DNA of 64,000 bases from Buchnera aphidicola (Cinara piceae) (GCF_900699035.1 NZ_LR217739.1:1-64000); one strand, 5' to 3'. Positions 35,651 through 48,095 are shown, counted from the stretch's first letter. The notes: generated by a model not told the origin, from the sequence alone. Program-made: numbers and translations.

Positions 35651-36865
35651 ATGAAAAACGGAAGTATAAAAAATACAATAGTATTAGCATATTCAGGCGG
35701 GTTAGATACTTCAGCAATTATACCTTGGATAAAAGATAATTATAAATTTAATGTTGTTGCTTTTGTTGCAGATATTGGTCAATCAAATGTAGATTTAAAA
35801 GTTATTCGAGAAAAAGCTATGATGTCTGGAGCTTCAGATTGTTATATTGCTGATTTAAAAAATGATTTTGTAAATCATTACATATTTCCTATGTTAAAAA
35901 TTGGAGCAATATATGAAGGACAATATCTATTAGGAACAGCAATTGCTAGACCTTTAATTGCTAAAGCTCAAGTAGATTATGCTCATAAAATTAATGCAAT
36001 TGGTGTAAGTCATGGAGCAACAGGAAAAGGAAATGATCAAGTACGTTTTGAATTAGCGTATGCTGCTTTAGATCCCTCATTAATCGTTATAGCTCCTTGG
36101 AGAGAATGGAAATTTAAATCTAGAGAAGAATTATTAGAATATTTATGTCAAAAAAATATTCATACTAATGTAACTCAAGAAAAGATTTACAGTAGAGATG
36201 AAAATATTTTTCATGTATCAACTGAGGGAGGAGTTTTAGAAAATACTTGGAATGCTCCAAATAATGATTGTTGGGTATGGACTACAAATCCTTGTGATGC
36301 TCCAAATCAATCTGAAAAAATACATTTAAAAGTAAAGAAGGGTTGCGTTGTAGCAGTAAATCACTCATTTTTGAATGCATACGAATGTTTAAATATCTTA
36401 AATAAGATAGGAAGTAAACATTCTATTGGTCGTGTTGATATTGTAGAAAACCGTCTTATTGGTATAAAATCAAGAGGTTGTTATGAAACCCCAGGTGGAA
36501 CAATTATATATCATGCATTAAGAAGTTTAGAGCAGTTAATATTTGACAGAGATAGTATGTATTGGAAAAATAAAATTGCATTAGATATGTCATTCATAAT
36601 ATATGATGGTAAATGGTTTACCCCAATAAGAAAATCACTTCAAAAATCTTCAGAAATTTTATCAAATAGTATTTCCGGGGAAGTAATAGTAGAATTATAT
36701 AAAGGGTCCGTAAATATTATACAAAAGAAATCATTAAACACATTATATTCAGAAGAATATGCTACTTTTAGTAAAGATAATGTATATAGTCAATTAGATG
36801 CTCAAGGTTTTATTCGTTTATTTTCATTGTCATCACGTATTCGTTCATTAAATCGTAAAAAATAG
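35651..36865 (+). CDS. argG: Argininosuccinate synthase ArgG
   Basis: Joins citrulline and aspartate with ATP. It has 404 residues, typical of the short family. The P loop AYSGGLDTSAI is at residues 13-23. Also present are GVSHGATGKGNDQVRFE and the segment GGVLENTWNAPN; the family pattern is well conserved to the end. It is the second gene of the argB-argG-argH run and precedes argH by 35 bases. Confidence 0.97.
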   Translation: MKNGSIKNTIVLAYSGGLDTSAIIPWIKDNYKFNVVAFVADIGQSNVDLKVIREKAMMSGASDCYIADLKNDFVNHYIFPMLKIGAIYEGQYLLGTAIARPLIAKAQVDYAHKINAIGVSHGATGKGNDQVRFELAYAALDPSLIVIAPWREWKFKSREELLEYLCQKNIHTNVTQEKIYSRDENIFHVSTEGGVLENTWNAPNNDCWVWTTNPCDAPNQSEKIHLKVKKGCVVAVNHSFLNAYECLNILNKIGSKHSIGRVDIVENRLIGIKSRGCYETPGGTIIYHALRSLEQLIFDRDSMYWKNKIALDMSFIIYDGKWFTPIRKSLQKSSEILSNSISGEVIVELYKGSVNIIQKKSLNTLYSEEYATFSKDNVYSQLDAQGFIRLFSLSSRIRSLNRKK

Positions 36866-36900
36866 TATGTAATATTTTTTTACAATTTTGAGGTAAAAAT

Positions 36901-38286
36901 ATGTCTCTTTGGGGTGGTAGGTTTAGAAAGGTATCTGATATACAGTTTAAAAAATTTAATAACTCCTTAAGTGTAGATTATAGATTAATAAAAGATGATA
37001 TTAAATCTTCTATAGCATGGTCAAAAATATTACTTGATATTAAAATATTAACAAATAATGAACAAAAATTAATAGAAAAAACTTTAAAGTGGATTTTAAA
37101 AAAATATATATATGATTTTAATAAAATTTTATCTTCAGATTCTGAGGATATTCATAGTTGGATAGAATCAATTTTAGTAAATAAAATTGGTGAATTAGGA
37201 AAAAAATTATATACAGGTAGAAGCCGTAATGATCAAATTGCTACTAATTTAAAATTATGGTGTAAAAGAAAATCAACTTGTATTTTAAAAGCAATTGTTA
37301 AATTACAACGTAGTTTTTTTAATCATGCTTCTTTACAACAGAATACTATTATTCCCGGTTATACGCATTTACAGAGAGCACAACCCATCACATTTTCATA
37401 TTGGTGTTTAGCATATATTGAGATGTTTGAAAGAGATCGATTACGAATATTAGATGTAATTAACCGTTTAGATTTTTCTCCTTTAGGGTCCGGAGCTATA
37501 GCAGGTACTTCATGGAATATCGATAGAAAAAAATTAGCGAAGCTTATGGGTTTTTCAGATTGCACTACTAATGCTTTAGATAGTGTTTCTGATAGAGATT
37601 TTATTTTAGATATTTTATCTGCAGCTTCTATTAGTATGATGCATTTATCTCGTTTTTCTGAAGATTTAATATTTTATAATTCCGGAGAAGCAAATTTTAT
37701 TGAGTTATCTGATGCAATAACTTCAGGTTCTTCATTAATGCCTCAAAAAAAAAATCCAGATATTTTAGAATTAATAAGAGGAAAGTGTAGTGGAGTATAT
37801 GGTTCTTTGATTTCTATGTTTACTTTATTAAAAGGATTACCATTATCTTATAATAAAGATTTTCAAGAAGATAAAAAATATTTATTTCAAGGTTTAGATA
37901 TTTGGGAAGAATGCTTGAATATGAGTAGTTTAGTTTTAAATAACATGAAATTGAATGATATACATTGTAAAAAAACAGCTCAGGAAGGTTATAGCAATGC
38001 TACAGAATTGGCTGATTACTTAGTAAGTAAAGGAATATCATTTAGAGATGCTCATCATATTTCAGGAAATATTGTTATAGAAGCGATTAGCCAAAAAAAA
38101 TATCTTGAAGAATTAAATCTTTTAGTTTTAAAAAAATATTGTTCAGTTATTGAAAAGGATATATATCAATATTTAACATTAGAATCTTGTTTAGAAAAAA
38201 AGAACGCTATTGGTGGGGTGTCTAAAAAACAAACCAAAATAGCATTACATAATGTAGAAAACCGTTTGCTTCTTCTTGAAAAATAA
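36901..38286 (+). CDS. argH: Argininosuccinate lyase ArgH
   Basis: Cleaves argininosuccinate to arginine and fumarate. It has 461 residues (E. coli 457). It starts MSLWGGRF. The signature [12 protein letters not shown] is intact, and [14 protein letters not shown] and [14 protein letters not shown] are present. Together with ArgG it completes citrulline to arginine, while the acetyl-glutamate end of the pathway is broken here. Confidence 0.97.
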   Translation: MSLWGGRFRKVSDIQFKKFNNSLSVDYRLIKDDIKSSIAWSKILLDIKILTNNEQKLIEKTLKWILKKYIYDFNKILSSDSEDIHSWIESILVNKIGELGKKLYTGRSRNDQIATNLKLWCKRKSTCILKAIVKLQRSFFNHASLQQNTIIPGYTHLQRAQPITFSYWCLAYIEMFERDRLRILDVINRLDFSPLGSGAIAGTSWNIDRKKLAKLMGFSDCTTNALDSVSDRDFILDILSAASISMMHLSRFSEDLIFYNSGEANFIELSDAITSGSSLMPQKKNPDILELIRGKCSGVYGSLISMFTLLKGLPLSYNKDFQEDKKYLFQGLDIWEECLNMSSLVLNNMKLNDIHCKKTAQEGYSNATELADYLVSKGISFRDAHHISGNIVIEAISQKKYLEELNLLVLKKYCSVIEKDIYQYLTLESCLEKKNAIGGVSKKQTKIALHNVENRLLLLEK

Positions 38287-38785
38287 AATTTATTTTTATG
38301 TTGTATAAAATAATATGATAAAAATATTTTATCAATCACGCGATATTCTTTATATCGCGTGATATTAAGAAAAGCATGTAAATGGATTGAAATTTAAAGA
38401 ACAATACAGATTGTATAATTGGTTTTTAATTCTATTATTTTATAGGATTATGGATTTTAAATTCAAATGTATATAAATAAATTATTATATATTTTTTTAC
38501 AATTTTTTGTAGAAATTTTTATTTTTTAAAAATTGAATAAAATATATCTATTTCTTATTGAAATATAATGTAATTTGTATTACATAAATTATTTTTTAAG
38601 AGTATAAAAAAAATTATATTTTTATATTATACAAGATATAATATTTAATTATTAAATTTTAAATAATATTATAATATGTCATTTTATATATTTTTTAGTA
38701 TATTTTTTATATATAAAATTTATGGAAAAAATATTTTTATATTATATTTGATTTATTTATTATTTTTGAATTTATTTGTTTTAAA
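38287..38785. other. 499-base gene-free region between argH and rpoD
   Basis: Convergent gap with a strong hairpin at 38335-38363 near argH. The remaining 400 bases are A+T-rich with no open frame or RNA gene. It is longer than needed for termination and is likely eroded coding sequence, with no similarity left to read. Confidence 0.5.
38335..38363. terminator. GC-rich palindrome after argH
   Basis: ATCACGCGATAT (38335-38346) and ATATCGCGTGAT (38352-38363) form a perfect 12-bp stem with loop TCTTT. The CGCG cores are striking in this composition. It lies 49 bases after the argH stop and is the probable terminator of the argBGH run. Confidence 0.6.
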
Positions 38786-40627
38786 TTAAGAATTGTCTAA
38801 AAAACTTTTTAATATTTCTGATCTACTGGGATGTCTTAATTTTCTTAGTGCTTTTGCTTCAATTTGACGTATTCTTTCACGTGTCACATCAAATTGTTTT
38901 CCTACTTCTTCTAATGTATGATCTGTATTCATATCAATTCCAAATCTCATTCTTAACACTTTTGCTTCTCTTTCAGTTAAACCGGATAAAACATCATTTG
39001 TAATTGTTTTTAAACTTTCGGAAGTAGCAGATTCTAAAGGTAACTCTAAGTTTGTATCTTCAATAAAATCACCTAAATGTGCATCATCATCTTCTCCTAC
39101 GGGAGTTTCCATGGAAATAGGTTCTTTAGCAATTTTTAAAACTTTTCTGATTTTTTCTTCTGGAATTAACATTTTTTTAGATAATTCTTCTGGAGTTGGT
39201 TCTCTTCCGATTTCTTGTAGCATTTGTCTAGAAATTCTATTTAATTTATTAATTGTTTCAATCATATGTACTGGAATACGTATTGTTCTTGCTTGATCTG
39301 CTATTGATCGGGTAATAGCTTGACGTATCCACCATGTTGCATAAGTAGAAAATTTATATCCTCGACGATATTCAAATTTATCAACAGCCTTCATTAATCC
39401 TATGTTACCTTCTTGAATTAGATCTAAAAACTGTAATCCTCTATTAGTATATTTTTTAGCAATAGAAATTACTAATCTTAAATTTGCTTCAACCATTTCT
39501 TTTTTTGCTCTTTTTGCTTTTGCTTCCCCTAATAATATACGTTTATTAATATTTTTTACTTGTTTAATAGTTAATCCGGTTTTTTTTTCAATAATTAGTA
39601 ATTTTTTAATGCTTTTATTTATATCCTTTTGTACTAAATATAATTTATATGACCATGGTTTTTTTTTATTTAAAGCGATATTATACCATTTAAAATTTGT
39701 TTCTTTTCCTTTAAATAATTGTATAAAATTTTTTTTAGGCATTTTACAGTTTTCTATACATAATTTCATAATTGTTCTTTCTTGTAATCTAACTTTTTGA
39801 ATCATTTTTCTCATATTTTTTACTAAATAGTTAAATTGCTTAGGAACTAATCGAAATTGTTTAAATATTTCAGATAGTTCATGGATAGCATGTATGGAAT
39901 CTTTATGATTTCTTTTTTTTATTTTTATAATATTATGGGTAATATTGTATTGTTTTTCTAATTGTAAAAATTTCTTTTTTGCTAAAATTGGATCAATATG
40001 ATTATAATCTTCTTCTATTTCTTCTTCAGGTTCTATGTTTAGTTTTTTTTTTATTGTACTATTTTCTGTAGTATTCAGTATATCTTCGGGAGGATGAGAT
40101 AAATTTGTTTCTGAATTTGGATCTATGAATCCTGTAATTAATTCTGATAACCGAATATTTCCTGATTTAACTCGATTATATTGTTTTAATAAATATAAAA
40201 TAGCATCAGGATATTCAGAAACAGAACATTGTACTTGGTTTATTCCTTCTTCAATACGTTTTGCAATATTGATTTCACCTTCTCTAGTAAGAAGTTCTAC
40301 GGTTCCCATTTCTCTCATATACATTCTAACTGGGTCTGTTGTACGACCAATTTCTGTTTCAACATTAGATAATACTTGAGCTGCAGCTTCTACTGTATCT
40401 TCATCTGTATCTGCTGGGGTTTCATTGATTATTAGTTCACCTATTTCTCTAGCTTCTTCTACCACTTGAATACCTAGATCTTTTATCATTTGTATGATAT
40501 TTTTTATTTGATCTGAATCAATTATTTCATCAGGAAGATGATCGTGTACTTCTGAATATGTTAAGTATCCTTGTTCTTTTCCATGTGAAACAAGTAATTT
40601 TAATTGTGATTTTGGTTTTTTTTTCAT
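38786..40627 (-). CDS. rpoD: RNA polymerase sigma-70 factor RpoD
   Basis: Primary sigma factor, 613 residues (E. coli 613). Region 1.1 begins [20 protein letters not shown]. Region 2 has [19 protein letters not shown] and [17 protein letters not shown]; region 4.2 ends [20 protein letters not shown]. The non-conserved region (about residues 170-370) is Lys-rich. Last gene of the rpsU-dnaG-rpoD operon. Confidence 0.98.
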   Translation of the reverse strand: MKKKPKSQLKLLVSHGKEQGYLTYSEVHDHLPDEIIDSDQIKNIIQMIKDLGIQVVEEAREIGELIINETPADTDEDTVEAAAQVLSNVETEIGRTTDPVRMYMREMGTVELLTREGEINIAKRIEEGINQVQCSVSEYPDAILYLLKQYNRVKSGNIRLSELITGFIDPNSETNLSHPPEDILNTTENSTIKKKLNIEPEEEIEEDYNHIDPILAKKKFLQLEKQYNITHNIIKIKKRNHKDSIHAIHELSEIFKQFRLVPKQFNYLVKNMRKMIQKVRLQERTIMKLCIENCKMPKKNFIQLFKGKETNFKWYNIALNKKKPWSYKLYLVQKDINKSIKKLLIIEKKTGLTIKQVKNINKRILLGEAKAKRAKKEMVEANLRLVISIAKKYTNRGLQFLDLIQEGNIGLMKAVDKFEYRRGYKFSTYATWWIRQAITRSIADQARTIRIPVHMIETINKLNRISRQMLQEIGREPTPEELSKKMLIPEEKIRKVLKIAKEPISMETPVGEDDDAHLGDFIEDTNLELPLESATSESLKTITNDVLSGLTEREAKVLRMRFGIDMNTDHTLEEVGKQFDVTRERIRQIEAKALRKLRHPSRSEILKSFLDNS

Positions 40628-40823
40628 AAGACGATATCCATTTATATTAATTAGTTTATTTTTATAAAAAATATATATATTTATTTATATATGAAATTTA
40701 TTTAATTGTACTGTTTTTTTATATATATAAATATATTTATATTGTATATAAATAAACTATAATTCATCTTATAGTATGAACTTTTTAATAAAATAAAATA
40801 AATTTTTTAGTATTTATTAAAAA

Positions 40824-42599
40824 TTAATATTTTATATTTTTAATATTTATTATTTTTTTATTTATTGCCCATAACTCATTTTTTTCTTCATTATTAAGGC
40901 CATTTTTTCTTTCTAAAGTAATTAATTTATTATATTTATATTCTAGATGTTGTATTAACAGTTTGTTAACTAATTCTTTAGTTATAGAATGTATTTTATT
41001 CTTTGCAATCATATGGTCCCAAGTACTTAAATATTTAAAAGTTTTTTCTAATTTTGTATATCTATAAAATTCTAATAAGTGTCCAGTTTTAAAAATTTTA
41101 TTTTTAATAATTAATTGTATTAATTCAATAAGAATATTTTTTCCTATTATTTTTAATTGTTTAATTTTTTCTATTTTTTTTATTTTTTTTACTAATTTTG
41201 GATTTTGAATAATTAAACTAATTAATAATCTCATTGTAGTGATTTTAATTGGTATAATGGTTTTTTTATAAGTTTTTTTTATTGGTACAGTAATTAGTTT
41301 TTTTAGTTGATATGTGTCTAATATTCCTATTTTATTTCCTAGAATTTTTATTAAATAAATTCTTATTATTTTACTAGGAATTTTCTTAATTAATGGAATA
41401 GTTAATACACTTAATTTTATACAATCATTAATACAACTTAAATTCATTTTATCAGAAATTTTTCTAAAAAAAAATGAATATAATGTTTCAGATTTTTGGA
41501 TTCTTTCTTCAAATTTTTTTTTTCCTTCCTTAATGATTAAACTGCTTGGATCTTCATTTTTTGGCAGTAATAGAAAATTTATTGTACAATTATCATTTAA
41601 GGAAGATAATGATAATTGTAATGAAGTCCAATTTGCTTTTCTACCTGCTTTATCTCCATCGAAACAAAAAATAATATTTTTACTAATTTTAAACAGTATT
41701 TGTATTTGATATTTTGTAATTATTGTTCCCAGTAAAGCAACTGAATAATTAATATTAAATTGGTTTAATGAAATAACATCTAAATATCCTTCTACTACTA
41801 ATATTTTTGTAGGTTTAGGGTTATATAAATTTAATTCATATATTCCATAAAGATTTTTTTTTTTATAAAATGTTATTGTTTCAGGAGAATTTAAGTATTT
41901 TGGTTTGATATTTTTTTTTAATACTCTTCCTCCAAATCCTTGAATTTGCCCGTATTTATTTTTAATAGGAAAAATGATTCTTTCTTTAAATCGATCATAT
42001 TTTATTTTTTTGGTATTCTGGAGACTTAATCCACAATCTTTAATAATTGATTTATTTGTATATTTTTTTTTAATATAATTAGTGATTTGGTAATTATGTG
42101 ATATTGCAAATCCTAATGAAAATTTTTTCATTGTTTTTTTTTCAATACCACGTTTTATAAGATATTCATACGCTAAATTTGGTAAAAAAAATAAATTTTT
42201 TGTATATATTTTTGATATTTTTTTTAAAATTGTATATATTTCTTGTTTATAAGAATATTTTTTGTTAAAGGTATAATTATTATTGATATAAGGAATATTA
42301 ATTCCATGTAATGTTGTTAATTCTACAATGCTACTTAAAAAGTCTAATTTTTCATATTGCATTAAAAAATCTATTACATTGCCATGTATTCCACAACCAA
42401 AACAATAAAAAAATTGTTTTTGTTGATTTACAATAAAAGAAGGTGTTTTTTCATTATGAAAAGGACATAAAGTTTTGTAATTATCACCTGATTTTGTTAA
42501 TGTAATATATTTATTAATTAATTCAATAATATCTGTTTTTTCTATTAATTCATGAATAAATTTCTGAGGAATTTTTTTTTTTTTTTTTTTAATTATCAT
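40824..42599 (-). CDS. dnaG: DNA primase DnaG
   Basis: Makes RNA primers for replication. It has 591 residues (E. coli 581). The CHC2 zinc domain is CPFHNEKTPSFIVN followed by FYCFGCGIHGN. The TOPRIM motifs VVEGYLDVISL and FCFDGDKAGRKA are intact. The C-terminal DnaB-interaction part is divergent. The N-terminus MIIKKKKKKIPQKF has six Lys from a 19-A run where E. coli has MAGRIPRVF. It lies between rpsU and rpoD. Confidence 0.96.
   Translation of the reverse strand: MIIKKKKKKIPQKFIHELIEKTDIIELINKYITLTKSGDNYKTLCPFHNEKTPSFIVNQQKQFFYCFGCGIHGNVIDFLMQYEKLDFLSSIVELTTLHGINIPYINNNYTFNKKYSYKQEIYTILKKISKIYTKNLFFLPNLAYEYLIKRGIEKKTMKKFSLGFAISHNYQITNYIKKKYTNKSIIKDCGLSLQNTKKIKYDRFKERIIFPIKNKYGQIQGFGGRVLKKNIKPKYLNSPETITFYKKKNLYGIYELNLYNPKPTKILVVEGYLDVISLNQFNINYSVALLGTIITKYQIQILFKISKNIIFCFDGDKAGRKANWTSLQLSLSSLNDNCTINFLLLPKNEDPSSLIIKEGKKKFEERIQKSETLYSFFFRKISDKMNLSCINDCIKLSVLTIPLIKKIPSKIIRIYLIKILGNKIGILDTYQLKKLITVPIKKTYKKTIIPIKITTMRLLISLIIQNPKLVKKIKKIEKIKQLKIIGKNILIELIQLIIKNKIFKTGHLLEFYRYTKLEKTFKYLSTWDHMIAKNKIHSITKELVNKLLIQHLEYKYNKLITLERKNGLNNEEKNELWAINKKIINIKNIKY
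42572..42590 (-). repeat. 19-A mononucleotide tract in dnaG codons 4-10
   Basis: Nineteen uninterrupted A on the coding strand directly after ATG ATA ATT. The genomic frame is right (six Lys, then Ile-Pro), but this is the longest homopolymer I found in the window and sits at the start of an essential gene. Confidence 0.92.
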
Positions 42600-42617
42600 A
42601 TATTTATTTTTAATTTT

Positions 42618-42646
42618 TGACCGTTACTATATAAAATAGACGGTCA
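42618..42646 (-). promoter_or_regulatory. rpsU-dnaG intergenic hairpin
   Basis: TGACCGT (42618-42624) and ACGGTCA (42640-42646), a 7-bp stem with a 15-base loop. It occupies the place of terminator T1 of the E. coli rpsU-dnaG-rpoD operon. On the minus strand the following bases are mainly A rather than U, so it may act in processing or attenuation rather than intrinsic termination. Confidence 0.45.
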
Positions 42647-42676
42647 TAATACTTCAGAATATAATAATATTTATTG

Positions 42677-42892
42677 TTAATACATTCGGATACGTCTTGC
42701 ATTCTCACGTGCTAACTTTTTTGCTAATCTCTTTATTGCTGACGCTTTTGCGCGTTTTTTTTCTGTTGTAGGTTTCTCATAAAATTCTCTTCTGCGCATT
42801 TCAGAGAGTATTCCAGCTTTTTCACAAGATCGTTTAAATCGTCTTAATGCAACATCAAAAGGTTCATTATCTCTTATTTTAATAATTGGCAT
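42677..42892 (-). CDS. rpsU: 30S ribosomal protein S21
   Basis: Small-subunit protein near the anti-Shine-Dalgarno end of 16S rRNA. It has 71 residues, exactly as in E. coli. It starts [20 protein letters not shown] and ends ENARRIRMY, nearly identical to enterobacterial S21. First gene of the macromolecular-synthesis operon, divergent from tsaD. Confidence 0.98.
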   Translation of the reverse strand: MPIIKIRDNEPFDVALRRFKRSCEKAGILSEMRRREFYEKPTTEKKRAKASAIKRLAKKLARENARRIRMY

Positions 42893-43120
42893 TATAATTT
42901 CCGTAAAATTTATTTATTTAATAAATAAATGAATATTAACACAGTAAAAATTAATAGAATATGATTTTCTTATATAAATTCTGTGAATTGTAGAAATATA
43001 ATATATACAGAATAATATTTGTATTTATAATACATATTATATCATAATATGTAATATAGATTTTTAGATAGATAGTTTATATTTAATCAATTTTATTTAT
43101 AAAAAATTTTTAGGATAATT

Positions 43121-44152
43121 ATGCGAATATTAGGAATAGAAACATCATGTGATGATACTTCAGTTGCTATTTATGATGAAAAAATAGGATTAATTTTTCA
43201 TTCAACACTTAATCAAAATAAAATTCATTCTAAATTTAACGGTATAGTACCTGAATTAGCTGCAAGATCTCATTTAAGTCAATTGATTTTTTTAATTAAA
43301 AAGATTTTTTCTAAATATTTAATTAATATGAATGTTACTTTTAAAAAAAATATTTTTGATGCAATTGCATATACTGTTGGTCCCGGTTTTTCAGGATCTC
43401 TTTTAGTTGGTGCAACTATTGCTTTTTCTTTATCATTATCCCTTGATATTCCCATAATTCCAGTAAATCACTTAGAAGGTCATTTATTTTCAGTTATGTT
43501 AAATCGTACAAATCAAATATTTCCTTTTTTAGCATTACTAGTTTCGGGCGCTAATACACAATTAATTAGTGCATATAGTTTTGGTCGATATACTATATTA
43601 GGTAAAACTTTAGATGATTCAGTGGGACATGTATTTGATTACATAGCAAAGTTATTAGGATTAGGATATCCTGGCGGTAAAAAATTATCTGATTTAGCAA
43701 AATACGGTCAATCAGGAAAATATGTTTTCCCGCGTCCTATGACTAGACATGCAAATTTAGATTTTAGTTTTTCTGGTTTAAAAACACATGTAAAAAATAT
43801 TATTTTGAATAATTCCGATTTATATCAAGAAAAATGTAATATCGCTAAAGCTTTTGAAGAGGCGATAATAGATACTTTATTAATAAAATGTAAACTCGCT
43901 ATTCAAAAAACTAATTTTAAAAATTTTTTAGTATGCGGTGGTGTTAGTGCTAATGATTTATTAAGGAAAAAATTGAAAAATTTAGTTGAATCTAATCAAG
44001 GAAAATGTTTTTTTCCTGAAAAAGTTTTTTGTACAGATAATGCAGCTATGATTGCATATGTAGGTTTTTTAAAATATAATTTAGGTTTATTTTCTTTCCA
44101 TAAATCTATTAAAGTATATCCAGATTTATTAATTAATGATAATATTAATTAA
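43121..44152 (+). CDS. tsaD: tRNA N6-threonylcarbamoyladenosine transferase TsaD
   Basis: Transfers threonylcarbamoyl to A37 of ANN-decoding tRNAs. It has 343 residues (E. coli 337). It starts MRILGIETSCDDTSVAIYD. The iron-binding HLEGH motif and the C-terminal FCTDNAAMIAY are intact. The phosphate-loop segment reads SGANTQLI where E. coli has SGGHTQLI, and DDSVGHVFDY replaces DDAAGEAFDK. It is divergent from rpsU as in E. coli. Confidence 0.95.
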   Translation: MRILGIETSCDDTSVAIYDEKIGLIFHSTLNQNKIHSKFNGIVPELAARSHLSQLIFLIKKIFSKYLINMNVTFKKNIFDAIAYTVGPGFSGSLLVGATIAFSLSLSLDIPIIPVNHLEGHLFSVMLNRTNQIFPFLALLVSGANTQLISAYSFGRYTILGKTLDDSVGHVFDYIAKLLGLGYPGGKKLSDLAKYGQSGKYVFPRPMTRHANLDFSFSGLKTHVKNIILNNSDLYQEKCNIAKAFEEAIIDTLLIKCKLAIQKTNFKNFLVCGGVSANDLLRKKLKNLVESNQGKCFFPEKVFCTDNAAMIAYVGFLKYNLGLFSFHKSIKVYPDLLINDNIN

Positions 44153-44292
44153 TTTTATTAGTATTATATTTTAATCAATAAATTTTAGTAGTTTAGATTG
44201 TATATAAATAATAATTATTGTTGTATAAAGAAAATTTTTTTCTTTAATTTTTTATATATTTAATTTTATTAAACTTTTATTTGGACATTGTA

Positions 44293-45528
44293 TTGAAAAT
44301 TTATTTGGTTGGTGGGTCTATTCGAGACCGTTTATTAGGTTTTCCAGTTCATGATCGTGATTGGGTAGTAGTTGGTTCTACTCCAGAAAAGATGTTACAA
44401 AAAAAATATCAACAAGTAGGACGAGATTTCCCGGTTTTTATACATCCTATAACACATGAAGAATATGCTTTAGCTAGAACAGAAAAAAAAAATGGAGTTG
44501 GATATTCAGGTTTTTTATTTGATTTTTCTCCTCATATTACCTTAAAAGATGATTTAATTAGACGTGATTTAACAATTAATTCAATGGCACAAGATAATTT
44601 TGGAAATATTATTGATTTTTTTAACGGAAAAAGCGATCTTAAAAAAAGAGTTTTAAGACATGTTTCATCTTCTTTTCAGGAAGATCCGTTGAGAGTATTA
44701 AGAGTGGCTCGATTTGCTGCTCAATTATCTCATTTAGGTTTTTATATTGCAAAAAAAACTTTATTTTTAATGAAATTAATTTGTAATCGAAAAGAATTAC
44801 TATATTTAACCCCTGAAAGAGTTTGGAATGAAACTAAAAAAGGTTTATGTTCACCTAGTCCCCATGTTTATTTTCAGGTATTACATAGTTGTAATGCATT
44901 AATTTATTTATTTCCAGAAATTAATTTTTTTTATAAACAAGCTTTTGTATATCATTTTTTTATGAATAAAGATAATTTTTTGCGTTATAGTTTGATTGAA
45001 TTATCTCGTATTTCTAAAATTACAAATAAACTAGATATAAGGTTTGCTTATTTTTTACAATTTATGAGTCAAATGTATTCTATTTCTATTATTAATATAA
45101 AAAATTATTTTTTTTATGAACAACCTGTTTTATTAATAAAAAGTTTATGTAAACGATTAAAAGTTCCAAGAGAGACTGAAAAAATTACAATTTTTTTATG
45201 TGGATTTCATAATTTTTTACAAACAATTGCATCACAAAGTTCTGAATTAATTGTTAATTTTTTTAATATTATCGATGTATGGAGAAAACCGGGAAGATTA
45301 AATAAATTAATATATTTAAATTTTTATTATTCAAATAATTTAACAAATTTAAAAAAAAATATTACATTAGGTAATTTATTAAAATCTATGTTTTTAGTTA
45401 TTAATAGTATAACAATTAATTCGTTTATAAATAAAAATTTATTTCACGGTGTTGAAATAAAAAATGAATTATATCGATTGAGAGTAAATGCATTAAATGT
45501 TTGGAGAAATAAATTATTTAATAAATAA
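44293..45528 (+). CDS. cca: tRNA nucleotidyltransferase (CCA-adding enzyme), TTG start
   Basis: Adds CCA to tRNA 3' ends; the tRNA genes here do not encode CCA. LKIYLVGGSIRDRLLG aligns with E. coli MKIYLVGGAVRDALLG, so TTG at 44293 is the likely start; another in-frame TTG lies at 44281 and there is no ATG nearby. Catalytic DRDWVVVG, RRDLTINSMAQD and EDPLRVLRVARFAAQ are intact. The C-terminal HD phosphohydrolase motif of E. coli is missing (AYFLQFMSQMY in its place), while the surrounding helical part and GVEIKNEL remain. About 411 residues. Confidence 0.94.
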   Translation: MKIYLVGGSIRDRLLGFPVHDRDWVVVGSTPEKMLQKKYQQVGRDFPVFIHPITHEEYALARTEKKNGVGYSGFLFDFSPHITLKDDLIRRDLTINSMAQDNFGNIIDFFNGKSDLKKRVLRHVSSSFQEDPLRVLRVARFAAQLSHLGFYIAKKTLFLMKLICNRKELLYLTPERVWNETKKGLCSPSPHVYFQVLHSCNALIYLFPEINFFYKQAFVYHFFMNKDNFLRYSLIELSRISKITNKLDIRFAYFLQFMSQMYSISIINIKNYFFYEQPVLLIKSLCKRLKVPRETEKITIFLCGFHNFLQTIASQSSELIVNFFNIIDVWRKPGRLNKLIYLNFYYSNNLTNLKKNITLGNLLKSMFLVINSITINSFINKNLFHGVEIKNELYRLRVNALNVWRNKLFNK

Positions 45529-45634
45529 AATATTTTTTTATCCATATAAATTATAATATAAAATATTATAATTTATTAGAATTATTTATTAGTAACTGTT
45601 TTTAAAAAAAATAATTTTTTATTTAAAAAAAATT

Positions 45635-46081
45635 TTAATTTATATATGTTAATATTGTAATCCCTGCTTTGACTTTATATAAAGAATTTTTTATTTTTTT
45701 CATTTTTTGATTACATGAAATTTCAATTGTTGTTTGAACATACATAGATTTATTTTTTTTTGTTAACTCATTTATTATAAAAATAATTTCTCCAGAGCAT
45801 ATTTTTGTAGATTTTTTTTTCATAGAAAAAAAATTATTTTTTTTTTTATTTTTTAAAATATATTTATTTTTTATATATATATTTATATTAGAATTAGATT
45901 GAATTATAAAATTCTTTTTTTTAGGAAAATAATTTTTAATAATTCCATCGCAAGGAGAAACAATTATTTTTTTAGTTGAATGAATTATTATTTTTTTTGT
46001 GTAATTTAAAAAATCTTTTGTTTCATAAATATTTTGCACGATACCAGATATTGGTGAAAAAATATATTTTTTATTATTCAT
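45635..46081 (-). CDS. crr: Degenerate PTS glucose enzyme IIA-like protein lacking catalytic histidines
   Basis: It aligns without gaps to the EIIA-Glc core: IFSPISGIVQNI with IIAPLSGEIVNI, and VSPCDGIIKNYF with VAPVDGTIGKIF. It has 148 residues against 169. The phospho-accepting His90 is Lys71 (IYIKNK for LFVHFG), and the second active-site His75 is Lys56 (KKKNF for TNHAF). The usual neighbours ptsI and ptsH are absent: ligA begins 129 bases upstream. It cannot carry phosphate as EIIA does. It is either a gene in decay with its frame still open or a protein kept for another role. Confidence 0.85.
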   Translation of the reverse strand: MNNKKYIFSPISGIVQNIYETKDFLNYTKKIIIHSTKKIIVSPCDGIIKNYFPKKKNFIIQSNSNINIYIKNKYILKNKKKNNFFSMKKKSTKICSGEIIFIINELTKKNKSMYVQTTIEISCNQKMKKIKNSLYKVKAGITILTYIN

Positions 46082-46176
46082 TTTTATGGTGATATATGTA
46101 TGTTTAATTAAGTTAAATATATATTTATATTTATTTTTATTAAAAAGTAATATCAGTATATATAATATTTTTTTAA

Positions 46177-47985
<1,809 letters not shown>

Positions 47986-48009
47986 AATAAAAAATTAATT
48001 AAATATTTT

Positions 48010-48082
48010 TGGGTCGTGCAGGATTTGAACCTGCGACCAATTGATTAAAAGTCAACTGCTCTACCGACTGAGCTAACGACCC
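48010..48082 (-). tRNA. tRNA-Lys (anticodon UUU)
   Basis: Minus strand. Acceptor GGGTCGT/ACGACCC, D arm TAGCTCAGTCGGTAGAGCA, anticodon loop CTTTTAA giving TTT, T arm GCAGGTTCAAATCCTGC. Paired with tRNA-Val; both are opposite to the flanking ligA and gltX. No encoded CCA. Confidence 0.97.
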
Positions 48083-48095
48083 TTTTTATTTTTTG

